Assembly: GCF_963678635.1 (NCBI RefSeq)
Contig: NC_087063.1
Span: 33,540,682 to 33,604,681 of the forward strand
Length of the DNA stretch: 64,000 bases
Direction: 5' to 3'
Source of the DNA: Symsagittifera roscoffensis
Taxonomy: Eukaryota; Xenacoelomorpha; Acoela; Convolutidae
Under the pieces are notes generated by a model that searched no databases, was not told the origin of the DNA, and saw only the letters and a list, made by a program, of their open reading frames with translations. How positions within the stretch are numbered: position 1 is the first letter of the stretch; every line of letters starts with the position of its first letter. Shown here in pieces: positions 1 to 7,883 of this stretch. The translations under genes were made by a program, and so were the position numbers.

Positions 1-3000
1 ATAAAAGATGCGTACCCGATACCGCGAATAGACGAGAGCCTATCTAAACTTGGTGATGCCAAGTTCTTCACCTCATTGGACTTAGGTTCTGCCTTCTGGC
101 AGGTTCCTTTGCGGAAAAAGGATAGGGAAAAAACCGGTTTCGCGTGCGAATTGGGGTTGTACCAGTGGAAGAGGATGCCCTTCGGCTTGTGCAATGCAAC
201 AGCAACTTTTCAAAGGCTGATGGCTCAGGCTTTGACAGGAGTGACCAAAAAGTACGGGAATCTCTTGATGTGCTACGTGGATGACGTAGTCATAGCGACA
301 CCGACCCTGGAGGATCACATTGATCGGCTCGATGAGGTCTTTGGATGCATGAAAAGAGCAGGATTAAAGTGCAAACCATCGAAATGTGAAATCCTTAGGG
401 ATTCGATAAAGTACCTAGGGAGGATGGTAGACAGGCATGGTGTGAGGCCAGATCCGGAAGCAGTAGAGGCTGTGCTGACATGGAAGGCTCCGAGGACGGA
501 CACACAGCTAATGAGCTTCCTGGGGTTTGCCAATTATTACCGTGAGTTCATTAAAGGATATGCGGATAAGGTGTACCCGATGCAGAAGCTGATGCGCAAC
601 AAAGGGAAAAAGTTCGAATGGAACGATGAGGCACAGGTTGCTTTTGAGAACATAAAGCGGGAACTGTGCGAAGCGCCAGTGCTGGGCATGCCTACAGAAA
701 AGGGCATGTATGTTCTCGACACAGACGCATCGGTGGTGGCCATCTCAGGAATCTTGCATCAAGAACAAGAATGGAACGGAAGAACGGTTCTCCGTCCCAT
801 TGCATACGGCAGCAAGGTCTTGAGTGACACAGAGATGAAATATGGCGCACCGAAAGCAGAAATGTTTGCAGTAGTCACCTTCGTGGAAAAGTACCGTGCA
901 TACTTGGGGAGCGCTCCCTTCAAGTTACGCGTGGACAACAGAGCGTTATCCTGGTTGAAGACCTACTCGATGGATCAGAGTTATATTGGTAGATGGATAG
1001 TAAGATTGGATGGCTACCGTATGATAATCGAACATAGGATGCGTGATAAACACCAGAATGCTGACAACCTCAGCAAGAAAACTGAGTTCTATGAAAGATT
1101 GGAGCAGAAGCAGGCCAATCAGGCGGAAATAAAGGAGGGATTCTCGTTTCTGGACAAAGAAACTTATGAAGCGCTTCCCTTGACGAGATGGTTGGATAAG
1201 TCTGGACATCCAATTCCAGGGCACCCTGAGCTACCTGTAGAGAAAGCAGCCGAGATAAAGATCCTGTCCAAGGAGGACCCTGTCCCCTTGGACTTGTTGC
1301 TGCGCTCGAACCTAGTCCAGCAAGAACTCTCTCGCATGAATATAAACAGCCTCTCATTATTGGATAAAACGGTGCAAGTCACACCACAAGTAATGCGGAT
1401 GCTGGGTGGATTGTTAGAAAGAGAAGTGACCAGAGATGACCCCGAGTGGACAGCAGCAGTGGCATCGCTAACAGTCAGTGAGAAGGTGAAGATCATGCCG
1501 TCCAGACGACAGCACGAAGAGAACGAAAGGGATTGTAGGACAATAGTTCAGCAACTAGTATCCTCAATACCCCAGGAGATTTTATCAAGTACTTCTTACG
1601 GACAGAAAGGACAGGGGAGCAGCAAGCGAAAGAAAACCGTCACCTTTGTAGACCGGGATAAAGAGGGTGAAGTTGTAGAACAAAATCTGCTGCAAGACTA
1701 TTTGTCCGGGGAGAAGGATGATGAGAAGAACCAGCGATCACAAGATCAACACCCGGGACAAGGAAATTTGTCCGGGGAGTCTGAGATAAACGAGGAAATT
1801 CCTGATGAGAAACAGGACCGAGAGAACAAGGTTTTGTCCGGGGAGTTCAGATGGATGCGAAGAAAGCACAGACATGATCTGGAGGAGCGTGCAGTCTCCA
1901 GCACAACCTCTTCGACGGATGATGATTCCCGAAACTCAGGAATGGACACCTATTCAGACAGGAACTCGAGTTCGGGATCCAAACTGTCAGAACTGGCGAT
2001 ACACACGCTACTAGTGGAAACTCGGGCGAGAGACCTGGACAGAGAGGTGTACCAGGATCCTGACAGTGATCGCTACCTAATACCAAGCGAAAGAATCTTT
2101 GACAACGCAGCGGATGACTTAGAAACGATAGCGGTATCGAAACGTTCGATAAGCCTGTTGCCGCAGAAAGAGGTAGTCAGGACTGATCTTCAGCCGTTTC
2201 AGCAAGAAACACAACCGTTGGCGAAGATTTGGTGCGTTAAAATGGAAGAAGACACACATCAGCCCAACGAGCTGAATAGTCAGATGAGAGTCATGAAGAC
2301 GTACTTGAAGGCGAGATACAGACTCTCGGACCTTCTAAGGGCGCAGAGAAATGATCGCATGACAAGCAACCTAAAAAGGTGGATAGAAAACGGTGCACCT
2401 GACAAAGGTGACCTAGAAGAAGATAGCTATAGGATCCTGAGACAAAACTTCATGCAGAAGGAGGGGAGATTATATCTGAACAAGGACGGGATCGTGGCTT
2501 GCAGGAGAAGAGACGAAGACAAGGTCTTATACAAATATAACGCGATAGTGTTGCCGCAACTCTATCAGACAGAACTATTATTCAGGTCGCATGATCAGAT
2601 GGGCCATCAAGGGATCGACAAAGTGTATCAGAGGATCCTGAAGCGCTTTGAGTGGCCTGGAATGAAAAAGGCATGTGAGAAATGGGTAACAGCGTGCCTG
2701 TCATGCCAACAGGTCAAGGATCCAAGGAAATTACGATTTCCTTTACAATCGATTGAGTCGTCTGAATTCAACGAGGTGGTGCAGATAGATCACCAGAAGA
2801 TATGCATGACAGACAGCGGTTATAACCAAGTCTTGGTCATGATAGATCACTTCACGAAGTATGCAGAGGCCGTGCCCTGCATAACTGCCTCGGCGGAAGA
2901 GACATGCGACCACCTGATCAACACGTGGATAGCAAGACATGGTTGTCCAATGACGTTTCAATCGGATAATGGAACAGCTTTCGTAGGAGAGCTTACGAAA

Positions 3001-4341
3001 GAGCTCATGAGACGCTCACAGGTCGCTCAGGCTCACTCCACGACATACCACCCTCAAACGAATGGCTTAGTGGAAAGACAGAATAGGGCGTTAGTGTCGA
3101 TGCTGAGGGTATATTGTTCCAGGTACATGACCGATTGGGACAGATACCTTCCACAGGTGATGGGAGCTTATAATAGCACGCAAAACTCCACCACTGGGGT
3201 CAGTCCACACATGATGCTGACGGGGCACGAGAAGTCTTTACCCTTGACATTCTTCTACCCAGAGTATGAGGGGAAGAAAACATCTCCACGGGTTTACGTA
3301 AGGGATGTGATCAGACGTCAACAGGAGTTGAACGATCTGTGCAGACGAAATACTCCGCAAGCACAGGCAAGGCAGAGGAAAAGATTCGACAAGAAAGCAG
3401 CTGGTGCAAAGGCCTACTCGGTGGGAGACTACGTATGGGTATTTCAGAACGTTATACCACCGAAAGGAACAAAGAAGCTTCTAAAAAAGTGGAGGGGACC
3501 CTTCATGATTACGGAGGTGCACCAGGAGGGACGTTTTTATAGACTGAGTACTGGCCGAGCCGCCCACTACGAGAACATCAAGCCACACAATCCATCGACA
3601 GAAGACTGGTGTATACCTGCAGACATGGAAGAAGGGGATTATCTAATGATGGACCCTGCTTGTGAGGTCAATGAAAAAGGCACCAGGGAGAAGAACGATG
3701 GAAACGAAGTCGTAGAGGAAGGCACGGATACACCATTGGACCTGGATCCAAACGAACAGATCGAAGCGGACGATGAAACCTTGCCCTACGCAGAGGAAGA
3801 TTGGCAGGATTCCGAACAGACAGAGGTTCCCAAGAACATGGAACCAGATCTTCCGTTCACGATGCAGACTCGTCAGAAAGACGGGACGAGACCAAGAAAG
3901 AAATACAATCCTTACGGTGACGACTTTGTAGTGGATAGGATAGATCTAAAGAAAATAGTGGAGGAAGTAGTGGGTTTAGAGGAAATAACCGTGTCACAAG
4001 ACATTGACATAGTCGATGATCACAACGATGAGTGGGTTGACGACTGGTCGAAACCCGAGGTGGAGTTCGACGATGAGCAACAGCAGTCAAATGAACAAGA
4101 CCTGACGAACCTGCGTGTCTTAGAGTGGCTGAACGAAATGAAATCAGACCCTAAAAAGACCAGCGTTACGATTCAAGACGTAGATCGTGAAAGCGCGAAA
4201 TACAATAAGACCGAACGAGATGATCCTTCCTGGGCTGCCCAGGAAGGACAACTTCTCATTCCAGCTTCTAACCTTGACTTGATATCCGGTATGCGATCGA
4301 CGGGGACGCCGATGGATATTTTTGTCCGGGGAGTGGGATAG
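1..4341 (+). CDS. pol: Ty3/Gypsy Pol polyprotein: RT, RNase H, integrase (5' partial)
   Basis: Open from base 1 in frame 1 to a TAG at 4339. The RT starts mid-domain (FTSLDLGSAFWQVPL) and carries the catalytic YVDD near 265. RNase H follows, with Asp in DTDASVVAISG, Glu in KAEMFAVV and Asp in RVDNRALSW. A linker of about 400 residues (roughly 1120-2260) is rich in Glu, Ser, Asp and Lys and contains three LSGE repeats. The integrase has an HHCC zinc site (H..H in SHDQMGHQG, C..C in CLSCQQ) and a DDE core (VVQIDHQ, FQSDNGTAF, NGLVERQNR), then a GPY/F-type module (KKWRGPFMITEV). An acidic C-terminal extension of about 250 residues follows. Replication and integration are the known roles of the family. 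The long linker and acidic tail are unusual; no protease or gag is visible because the 5' end is cut by the window. Confidence 0.95.
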   Translation: MKDAYPIPRIDESLSKLGDAKFFTSLDLGSAFWQVPLRKKDREKTGFACELGLYQWKRMPFGLCNATATFQRLMAQALTGVTKKYGNLLMCYVDDVVIATPTLEDHIDRLDEVFGCMKRAGLKCKPSKCEILRDSIKYLGRMVDRHGVRPDPEAVEAVLTWKAPRTDTQLMSFLGFANYYREFIKGYADKVYPMQKLMRNKGKKFEWNDEAQVAFENIKRELCEAPVLGMPTEKGMYVLDTDASVVAISGILHQEQEWNGRTVLRPIAYGSKVLSDTEMKYGAPKAEMFAVVTFVEKYRAYLGSAPFKLRVDNRALSWLKTYSMDQSYIGRWIVRLDGYRMIIEHRMRDKHQNADNLSKKTEFYERLEQKQANQAEIKEGFSFLDKETYEALPLTRWLDKSGHPIPGHPELPVEKAAEIKILSKEDPVPLDLLLRSNLVQQELSRMNINSLSLLDKTVQVTPQVMRMLGGLLEREVTRDDPEWTAAVASLTVSEKVKIMPSRRQHEENERDCRTIVQQLVSSIPQEILSSTSYGQKGQGSSKRKKTVTFVDRDKEGEVVEQNLLQDYLSGEKDDEKNQRSQDQHPGQGNLSGESEINEEIPDEKQDRENKVLSGEFRWMRRKHRHDLEERAVSSTTSSTDDDSRNSGMDTYSDRNSSSGSKLSELAIHTLLVETRARDLDREVYQDPDSDRYLIPSERIFDNAADDLETIAVSKRSISLLPQKEVVRTDLQPFQQETQPLAKIWCVKMEEDTHQPNELNSQMRVMKTYLKARYRLSDLLRAQRNDRMTSNLKRWIENGAPDKGDLEEDSYRILRQNFMQKEGRLYLNKDGIVACRRRDEDKVLYKYNAIVLPQLYQTELLFRSHDQMGHQGIDKVYQRILKRFEWPGMKKACEKWVTACLSCQQVKDPRKLRFPLQSIESSEFNEVVQIDHQKICMTDSGYNQVLVMIDHFTKYAEAVPCITASAEETCDHLINTWIARHGCPMTFQSDNGTAFVGELTKELMRRSQVAQAHSTTYHPQTNGLVERQNRALVSMLRVYCSRYMTDWDRYLPQVMGAYNSTQNSTTGVSPHMMLTGHEKSLPLTFFYPEYEGKKTSPRVYVRDVIRRQQELNDLCRRNTPQAQARQRKRFDKKAAGAKAYSVGDYVWVFQNVIPPKGTKKLLKKWRGPFMITEVHQEGRFYRLSTGRAAHYENIKPHNPSTEDWCIPADMEEGDYLMMDPACEVNEKGTREKNDGNEVVEEGTDTPLDLDPNEQIEADDETLPYAEEDWQDSEQTEVPKNMEPDLPFTMQTRQKDGTRPRKKYNPYGDDFVVDRIDLKKIVEEVVGLEEITVSQDIDIVDDHNDEWVDDWSKPEVEFDDEQQQSNEQDLTNLRVLEWLNEMKSDPKKTSVTIQDVDRESAKYNKTERDDPSWAAQEGQLLIPASNLDLISGMRSTGTPMDIFVRGVG

Positions 4342-4943
4342 GACTTACCCACACTGAAAACCTGATAATAAAAAAATTGAGAATAGCAAGAGAAACAGGA
4401 GAGTTAGAAGCAGAAACAGGCGAAGAATCTAAGAAACCTGACATAGGCAGGGTAGTTGAGTCATATTTTAACTTACCAAATGAATATTCAAGTAACATAA
4501 TACTAACAGACAGTGATTTCATACTCACAAACAGAACATGTGCGATAGCAATCACCGCAGACATGAGTTTTAGGACAGCGTTAGCGGCAGATTTTAAGAG
4601 AGAATACAAAAACGTGGAATTCCTTTGGAAGCAAAGACCAGGGATATGGGGCGTAGCAGCCTTACCTCCGGCGGTGTCGCAGATACCGGGAAAGTACTTA
4701 TGCTTCTTGGTAACGAGGGCGACAGAGAAGCAGCACGTGGACCCAGAAAACCTAGTCTTGTCTTTGACGAGGCTGAGGGACTTCCTTGTGGAAATGGACG
4801 TGAAGGAGCTCTCGCTTCCAGTGTACGATCCAAACAGAGGAAGACTGCATCCTCGGGAATTGTACGCGCTTGTACACGTGATATTCGCTGATACAAACAT
4901 ACAAGTATATCTACATAAGAAATATTACTTAAGTATAGGCTGA
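4278..4943 (+). CDS. Macro-domain-like accessory ORF overlapping the 3' end of pol
   Basis: A second frame is open from 4278 to the TGA at 4941-4943 and overlaps the last ~60 bases of pol. From about 4510 the protein reads like a macro domain of the TARG1/OARD1 type: CAIAITADM (strand and first loop), LAADFKREYKNVEFL (helix), YLCFLVTR, a long helix LTRLRDFLVEMDVKELSLPV, then IQVYL as the last strand. The family binds or hydrolyses ADP-ribose. Here the glycine-rich binding loops look degraded (FRTA where relatives have a glycine-rich MGAG-type loop), so activity is doubtful. No ATG precedes the domain in this frame; the first in-frame ATG, at 4563, is inside it. Expression would need frameshifting from pol or a spliced mRNA. 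The assignment is by motif order and predicted strand/helix pattern, not by a search; an unrelated alpha/beta protein is the alternative. Confidence 0.55.
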   Translation, partial: LDIRYAIDGDADGYFCPGSGIGLTHTENLIIKKLRIARETGELEAETGEESKKPDIGRVVESYFNLPNEYSSNIILTDSDFILTNRTCAIAITADMSFRTALAADFKREYKNVEFLWKQRPGIWGVAALPPAVSQIPGKYLCFLVTRATEKQHVDPENLVLSLTRLRDFLVEMDVKELSLPVYDPNRGRLHPRELYALVHVIFADTNIQVYLHKKYYLSIG

Positions 4944-5333
4944 GTGAAGTGCGAAAGAGTGTTAGGCCAAAGATTAAGTTGTGTGTAACATGTGATATGT
5001 GTGTTATGTTATGTTATGTGTTAGGTTATTAAGATCATGGGTAAGTAGGGGTTAGTGACCATGAACAACTGAATGACCATCTTGGGAATAGATCCAAAGT
5101 TTGGACTGTCCAATCTTAGGTCAAATTCCAAAATTTTAGAAACCAATTGATTTTAACAAATTTTAGGATAAATATCTTTTTATCTGAACTGTTTTAAGCA
5201 AATTTTAACGATATATGTTAAGGTGAAACTGACAAGTGTGACATTCGTGATTTCTTTTCTAGATCCTGATTGATCATTTAAATTACTCACTTGAGTCAAA
5301 GAATCGAATCAAATCAAACTTGAAAAGAATAGA
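4944..5333 (+). other. AT-rich intergenic leader between macro-like ORF and SGNH ORF
   Basis: This is the only non-coding gap of size in the cassette. It is much more AT-rich than the ORFs either side, contains short TTATG repeats near 5005, and ends with an intron-like 3' border followed by about 70 bases of purine-rich leader before the ATG at 5334. It looks like the 3' part of an intron plus a 5' UTR. Confidence 0.6.
5222..5262 (+). promoter_or_regulatory. Predicted splice acceptor for a subgenomic mRNA
   Basis: A branch-point-like CTGAC (5229) is followed by a pyrimidine tract and AG (TTTCTTTTCTAG, AG at 5261-5262), 71 bases before the ATG of the SGNH ORF. Retroviruses and some errantiviruses express post-pol genes from a spliced mRNA using such a site. 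The matching donor would lie upstream of the window. Confidence 0.45.
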
Positions 5334-7019
5334 ATGGATAACTTCAACCTGGATGAATTGATGGACCTGGCAGAGGCATATGTAGGACCGATGGTAGATG
5401 CGATCTATCGTCGGCTGATCGAACGAGACTTCGCTCTGGAGGACCCAGAGGTGGTCATGTTGCTGACCGCCCTGATCAACATCTTGGGGCACGACAACCG
5501 TGGGGACCGCCCCACGGAAGTCCTGTTGATGGCAGCATATGGAGAAAGAGGAGTACTAGACCGCCCGAACATGAGAGTGATGAGGTGGAGAAACGGGGCT
5601 CTCTCAGGGAGTGACCTGGCGAATGAGCCTGGATTGGGAAGTTCTAGGACTTACCAACCAGGTGAGATGCCAATGCCCTCTAAGCCTAAACCTGGGCTGA
5701 CGAGAATGCATCGGGAGATGAACAGCGAGGCGACCTCGTCTGGTTCACCACTGAGAGCAGCTGTGCCACCAAAAAGGGCGAAAGTAACACAGAAGGTTCA
5801 GACGAACCAAACCATACAAGATCTGGACGAGATGAACGATCAGCTGAGAAGTACGAAGAAGGAGTTAGACGATATGACGAAGACCATGCTGGCGATGGAG
5901 GAAGACCGGGACATGTGGAGAAAGTTGTTTGAAGACTGCAACAAAAAGCAGGGTCAAGAGATCGAACGCTTAAGGCAGGAATACAAAGAGCGATCGGAAC
6001 AGGTGGCGTTGACAACGGCCATTGAGAAAGTGATACCTGCAAGGGATATTCCTCGTGGGCAGTCCCCGATGGAGCTCTTGACACCTCGAGAAATGAGTCA
6101 AACAACGGAGACACGGCTTCCAGCAGAGACGAACCGAGTAACAATCCCGGATCCTAGTGACACCTTGGGTGATCCCGTCGTAGAACAGACAGTGAGAAAA
6201 CTGATAGAGACAGCTGGACGATTGGTCGCTAACAAGAATGCACCAGGTTCCGGGGTGACTGCACCCTATGGAACGATTGACGATACGGGCAGAGTACAAC
6301 TCTCCCAGACCGTGATCAGACAAGGGATAAGTAACGTGACACCACTCATGGGGAGCTCGAGAATCCCAGAAAGGAAAGTACGAAAGATGCCAGCGAAGAA
6401 AGTGTCTCGTGTAATAGACGTGCAGAAGAATAATCAATTGAAGTATAATTTCACGGGAGTTCCGGAGACAGATCCGAGGGCCTGCTTCAATCGAGCTACC
6501 TGGAGCCCGGCTGTGAACCTGCAGCAACCACCACTCGGGACATCCCACCTGATATTGGGAGACAGTTTAGTCAGAGTGCTGTCGAATTTGAGGACCTCGT
6601 GGGTCACCACGGTGATGGCCTTTGGAGGCGCGACAATAGCCCAATTATATCGGATGGTGGAACTGATGAATCCAGGGAAGATTCCCAATGTGATGATCTT
6701 AGTTGGGACGAATGATATCTCCAGAGGATCAGACGAGCAGGAAGCACTGTGGGAGTCAATGATGGTGTGTTTGTTTACTACTCTCTGGCAGAAGTTCAGT
6801 TGCGCGGTACTGACCGTTTGCACGGTGCCAATGAATACGAGAAGCCTGACAGCATCAGGGAGAAGGCACAACGAGGGAGTCATGAGATGGAACAACATCT
6901 TAAGGAACCTAGCAAATCGAAATGCCGGAAGGATGATCCTCATGGACATTGAGCATGAGTTGAGAGCCATGGATCAGGCCAGACTGACCACGGATGGCAT
7001 CCACTTCGACAGTATCTAA
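5334..7019 (+). CDS. Coiled-coil plus SGNH/GDSL hydrolase-like protein, N-terminal part up to a nonsense TAA
   Basis: Starts at ATG 5334, 71 bases after a predicted splice acceptor. The first ~100 residues are an alpha-helical acidic domain, then a Ser/Pro/Lys linker, a coiled coil at about residues 150-230 (ELDDMTKTMLAMEEDRD), and an SGNH hydrolase-like domain at about 400-560. All four SGNH blocks are visible: ILGDSLV (nucleophile Ser), MAFGGATI (Gly), ILVGTNDI (Asn) and DGIHFDS (Asp and His). The family are esterases or acyl-hydrolases. The frame stops at TAA 7017-7019 directly after DGIHFDSI, but the same frame continues with sense codons that complete the last helix of the domain. The stop is therefore probably a nonsense change in a longer protein ending at 7883. 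Similar esterase-like domains are known in CR1-type LINEs and some rotifer elements. The substrate is unknown. Confidence 0.8.
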   Translation: MDNFNLDELMDLAEAYVGPMVDAIYRRLIERDFALEDPEVVMLLTALINILGHDNRGDRPTEVLLMAAYGERGVLDRPNMRVMRWRNGALSGSDLANEPGLGSSRTYQPGEMPMPSKPKPGLTRMHREMNSEATSSGSPLRAAVPPKRAKVTQKVQTNQTIQDLDEMNDQLRSTKKELDDMTKTMLAMEEDRDMWRKLFEDCNKKQGQEIERLRQEYKERSEQVALTTAIEKVIPARDIPRGQSPMELLTPREMSQTTETRLPAETNRVTIPDPSDTLGDPVVEQTVRKLIETAGRLVANKNAPGSGVTAPYGTIDDTGRVQLSQTVIRQGISNVTPLMGSSRIPERKVRKMPAKKVSRVIDVQKNNQLKYNFTGVPETDPRACFNRATWSPAVNLQQPPLGTSHLILGDSLVRVLSNLRTSWVTTVMAFGGATIAQLYRMVELMNPGKIPNVMILVGTNDISRGSDEQEALWESMMVCLFTTLWQKFSCAVLTVCTVPMNTRSLTASGRRHNEGVMRWNNILRNLANRNAGRMILMDIEHELRAMDQARLTTDGIHFDSI

Positions 7020-7883
7020 GGACAAGCTTGGTTGAATCGAGTCTTCCAAGAACGATTGGAGGAGCTGGAAGCAGAACTCTTTGACACAGGAGTGCTGAAG
7101 GAAGGGGGAACGGTGAGTGATGCGGTAATTACCACCTTTGTGCCTCCTAGCCTGGAAACACGCCTGGGTACGGTCCCAGCCGTCACGAATTACCGGCAAC
7201 AAAGTTCCAGCGAACCAGGTCGAAGAACAGACGTGCAGGATCGGTTGGGAGAAGCACCGATGAGGAGAACAATTCATCCTAGGAGAAGGATAGGACCTGT
7301 CAACCAACCAATCGAAGAAGTAGCAGGCACATCTAGGTCGGACACTAGATCGGAGACGACGAGTATCAGTCGAGAGGAAAGACCGAGCAGAGGCTCATTG
7401 TTGTGGTCGAGGTCCATACCGTCTCCTTGGCATATATACAAAGACGAACTAATGAAGCTGGATCTCCAGAGAGTAAGCTTCATCGAAGATGCAAGGAGGA
7501 TGTTGAATGGAGCGATGCTATCCGTCAGCAAATTGTACTCGATAACCGGCGTAGACTGGTTGATAGCCGCTAGCATAAATTTCAGCTCCACGACGGCCTT
7601 GAGATTTGCCGATTTGGAGGGACTGCCCTCCAACAACACAATGGGACCTGTGAATGCAAGACCGTTGCAAGATGTGAGATTGAACCATGATGAGAGGAAT
7701 CGTGAAGAAAGACCAGGAAGATTCCTGATGGCGAGAGCGCCGATTGGACAAAACGTGAAGATATTTAGACAACTGACGACACCACCTGGTCATGTGAAGG
7801 AGAGAGTGTACCCAAAACTAGTGAACCAAGATGGTGATGCCCAGAGATATGGCGGATTGACAGCGATAAAGAAAGATGAGTGA
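7020..7883 (+). CDS. C-terminal continuation of the SGNH protein after the TAA
   Basis: This stretch is in the same frame as 5334-7019 and open to the TGA at 7881-7883. It begins with GQAWLNRVFQERLEELEAEL, the helix expected after the catalytic His of an SGNH domain, followed by a Ser/Arg-rich linker and a last domain of about 130 residues (from about 7400) that I do not recognise. No ATG sits at its start, which favours one broken 849-codon protein over a separate gene. Its end overlaps the next ORF by 8 bases (ATGAGTGA), an arrangement that allows termination-reinitiation. Confidence 0.7.
   Translation, partial: GQAWLNRVFQERLEELEAELFDTGVLKEGGTVSDAVITTFVPPSLETRLGTVPAVTNYRQQSSSEPGRRTDVQDRLGEAPMRRTIHPRRRIGPVNQPIEEVAGTSRSDTRSETTSISREERPSRGSLLWSRSIPSPWHIYKDELMKLDLQRVSFIEDARRMLNGAMLSVSKLYSITGVDWLIAASINFSSTTALRFADLEGLPSNNTMGPVNARPLQDVRLNHDERNREERPGRFLMARAPIGQNVKIFRQLTTPPGHVKERVYPKLVNQDGDAQRYGGLTAIKKDE

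Noticed and set aside
4268-4900. 210-codon frame on the minus strand opposite the macro-like ORF
   Set aside because: It is low in recognisable motifs and rich in Ser/Leu/Phe as expected of an antisense shadow of the plus-strand frame, which shows the macro-like pattern.
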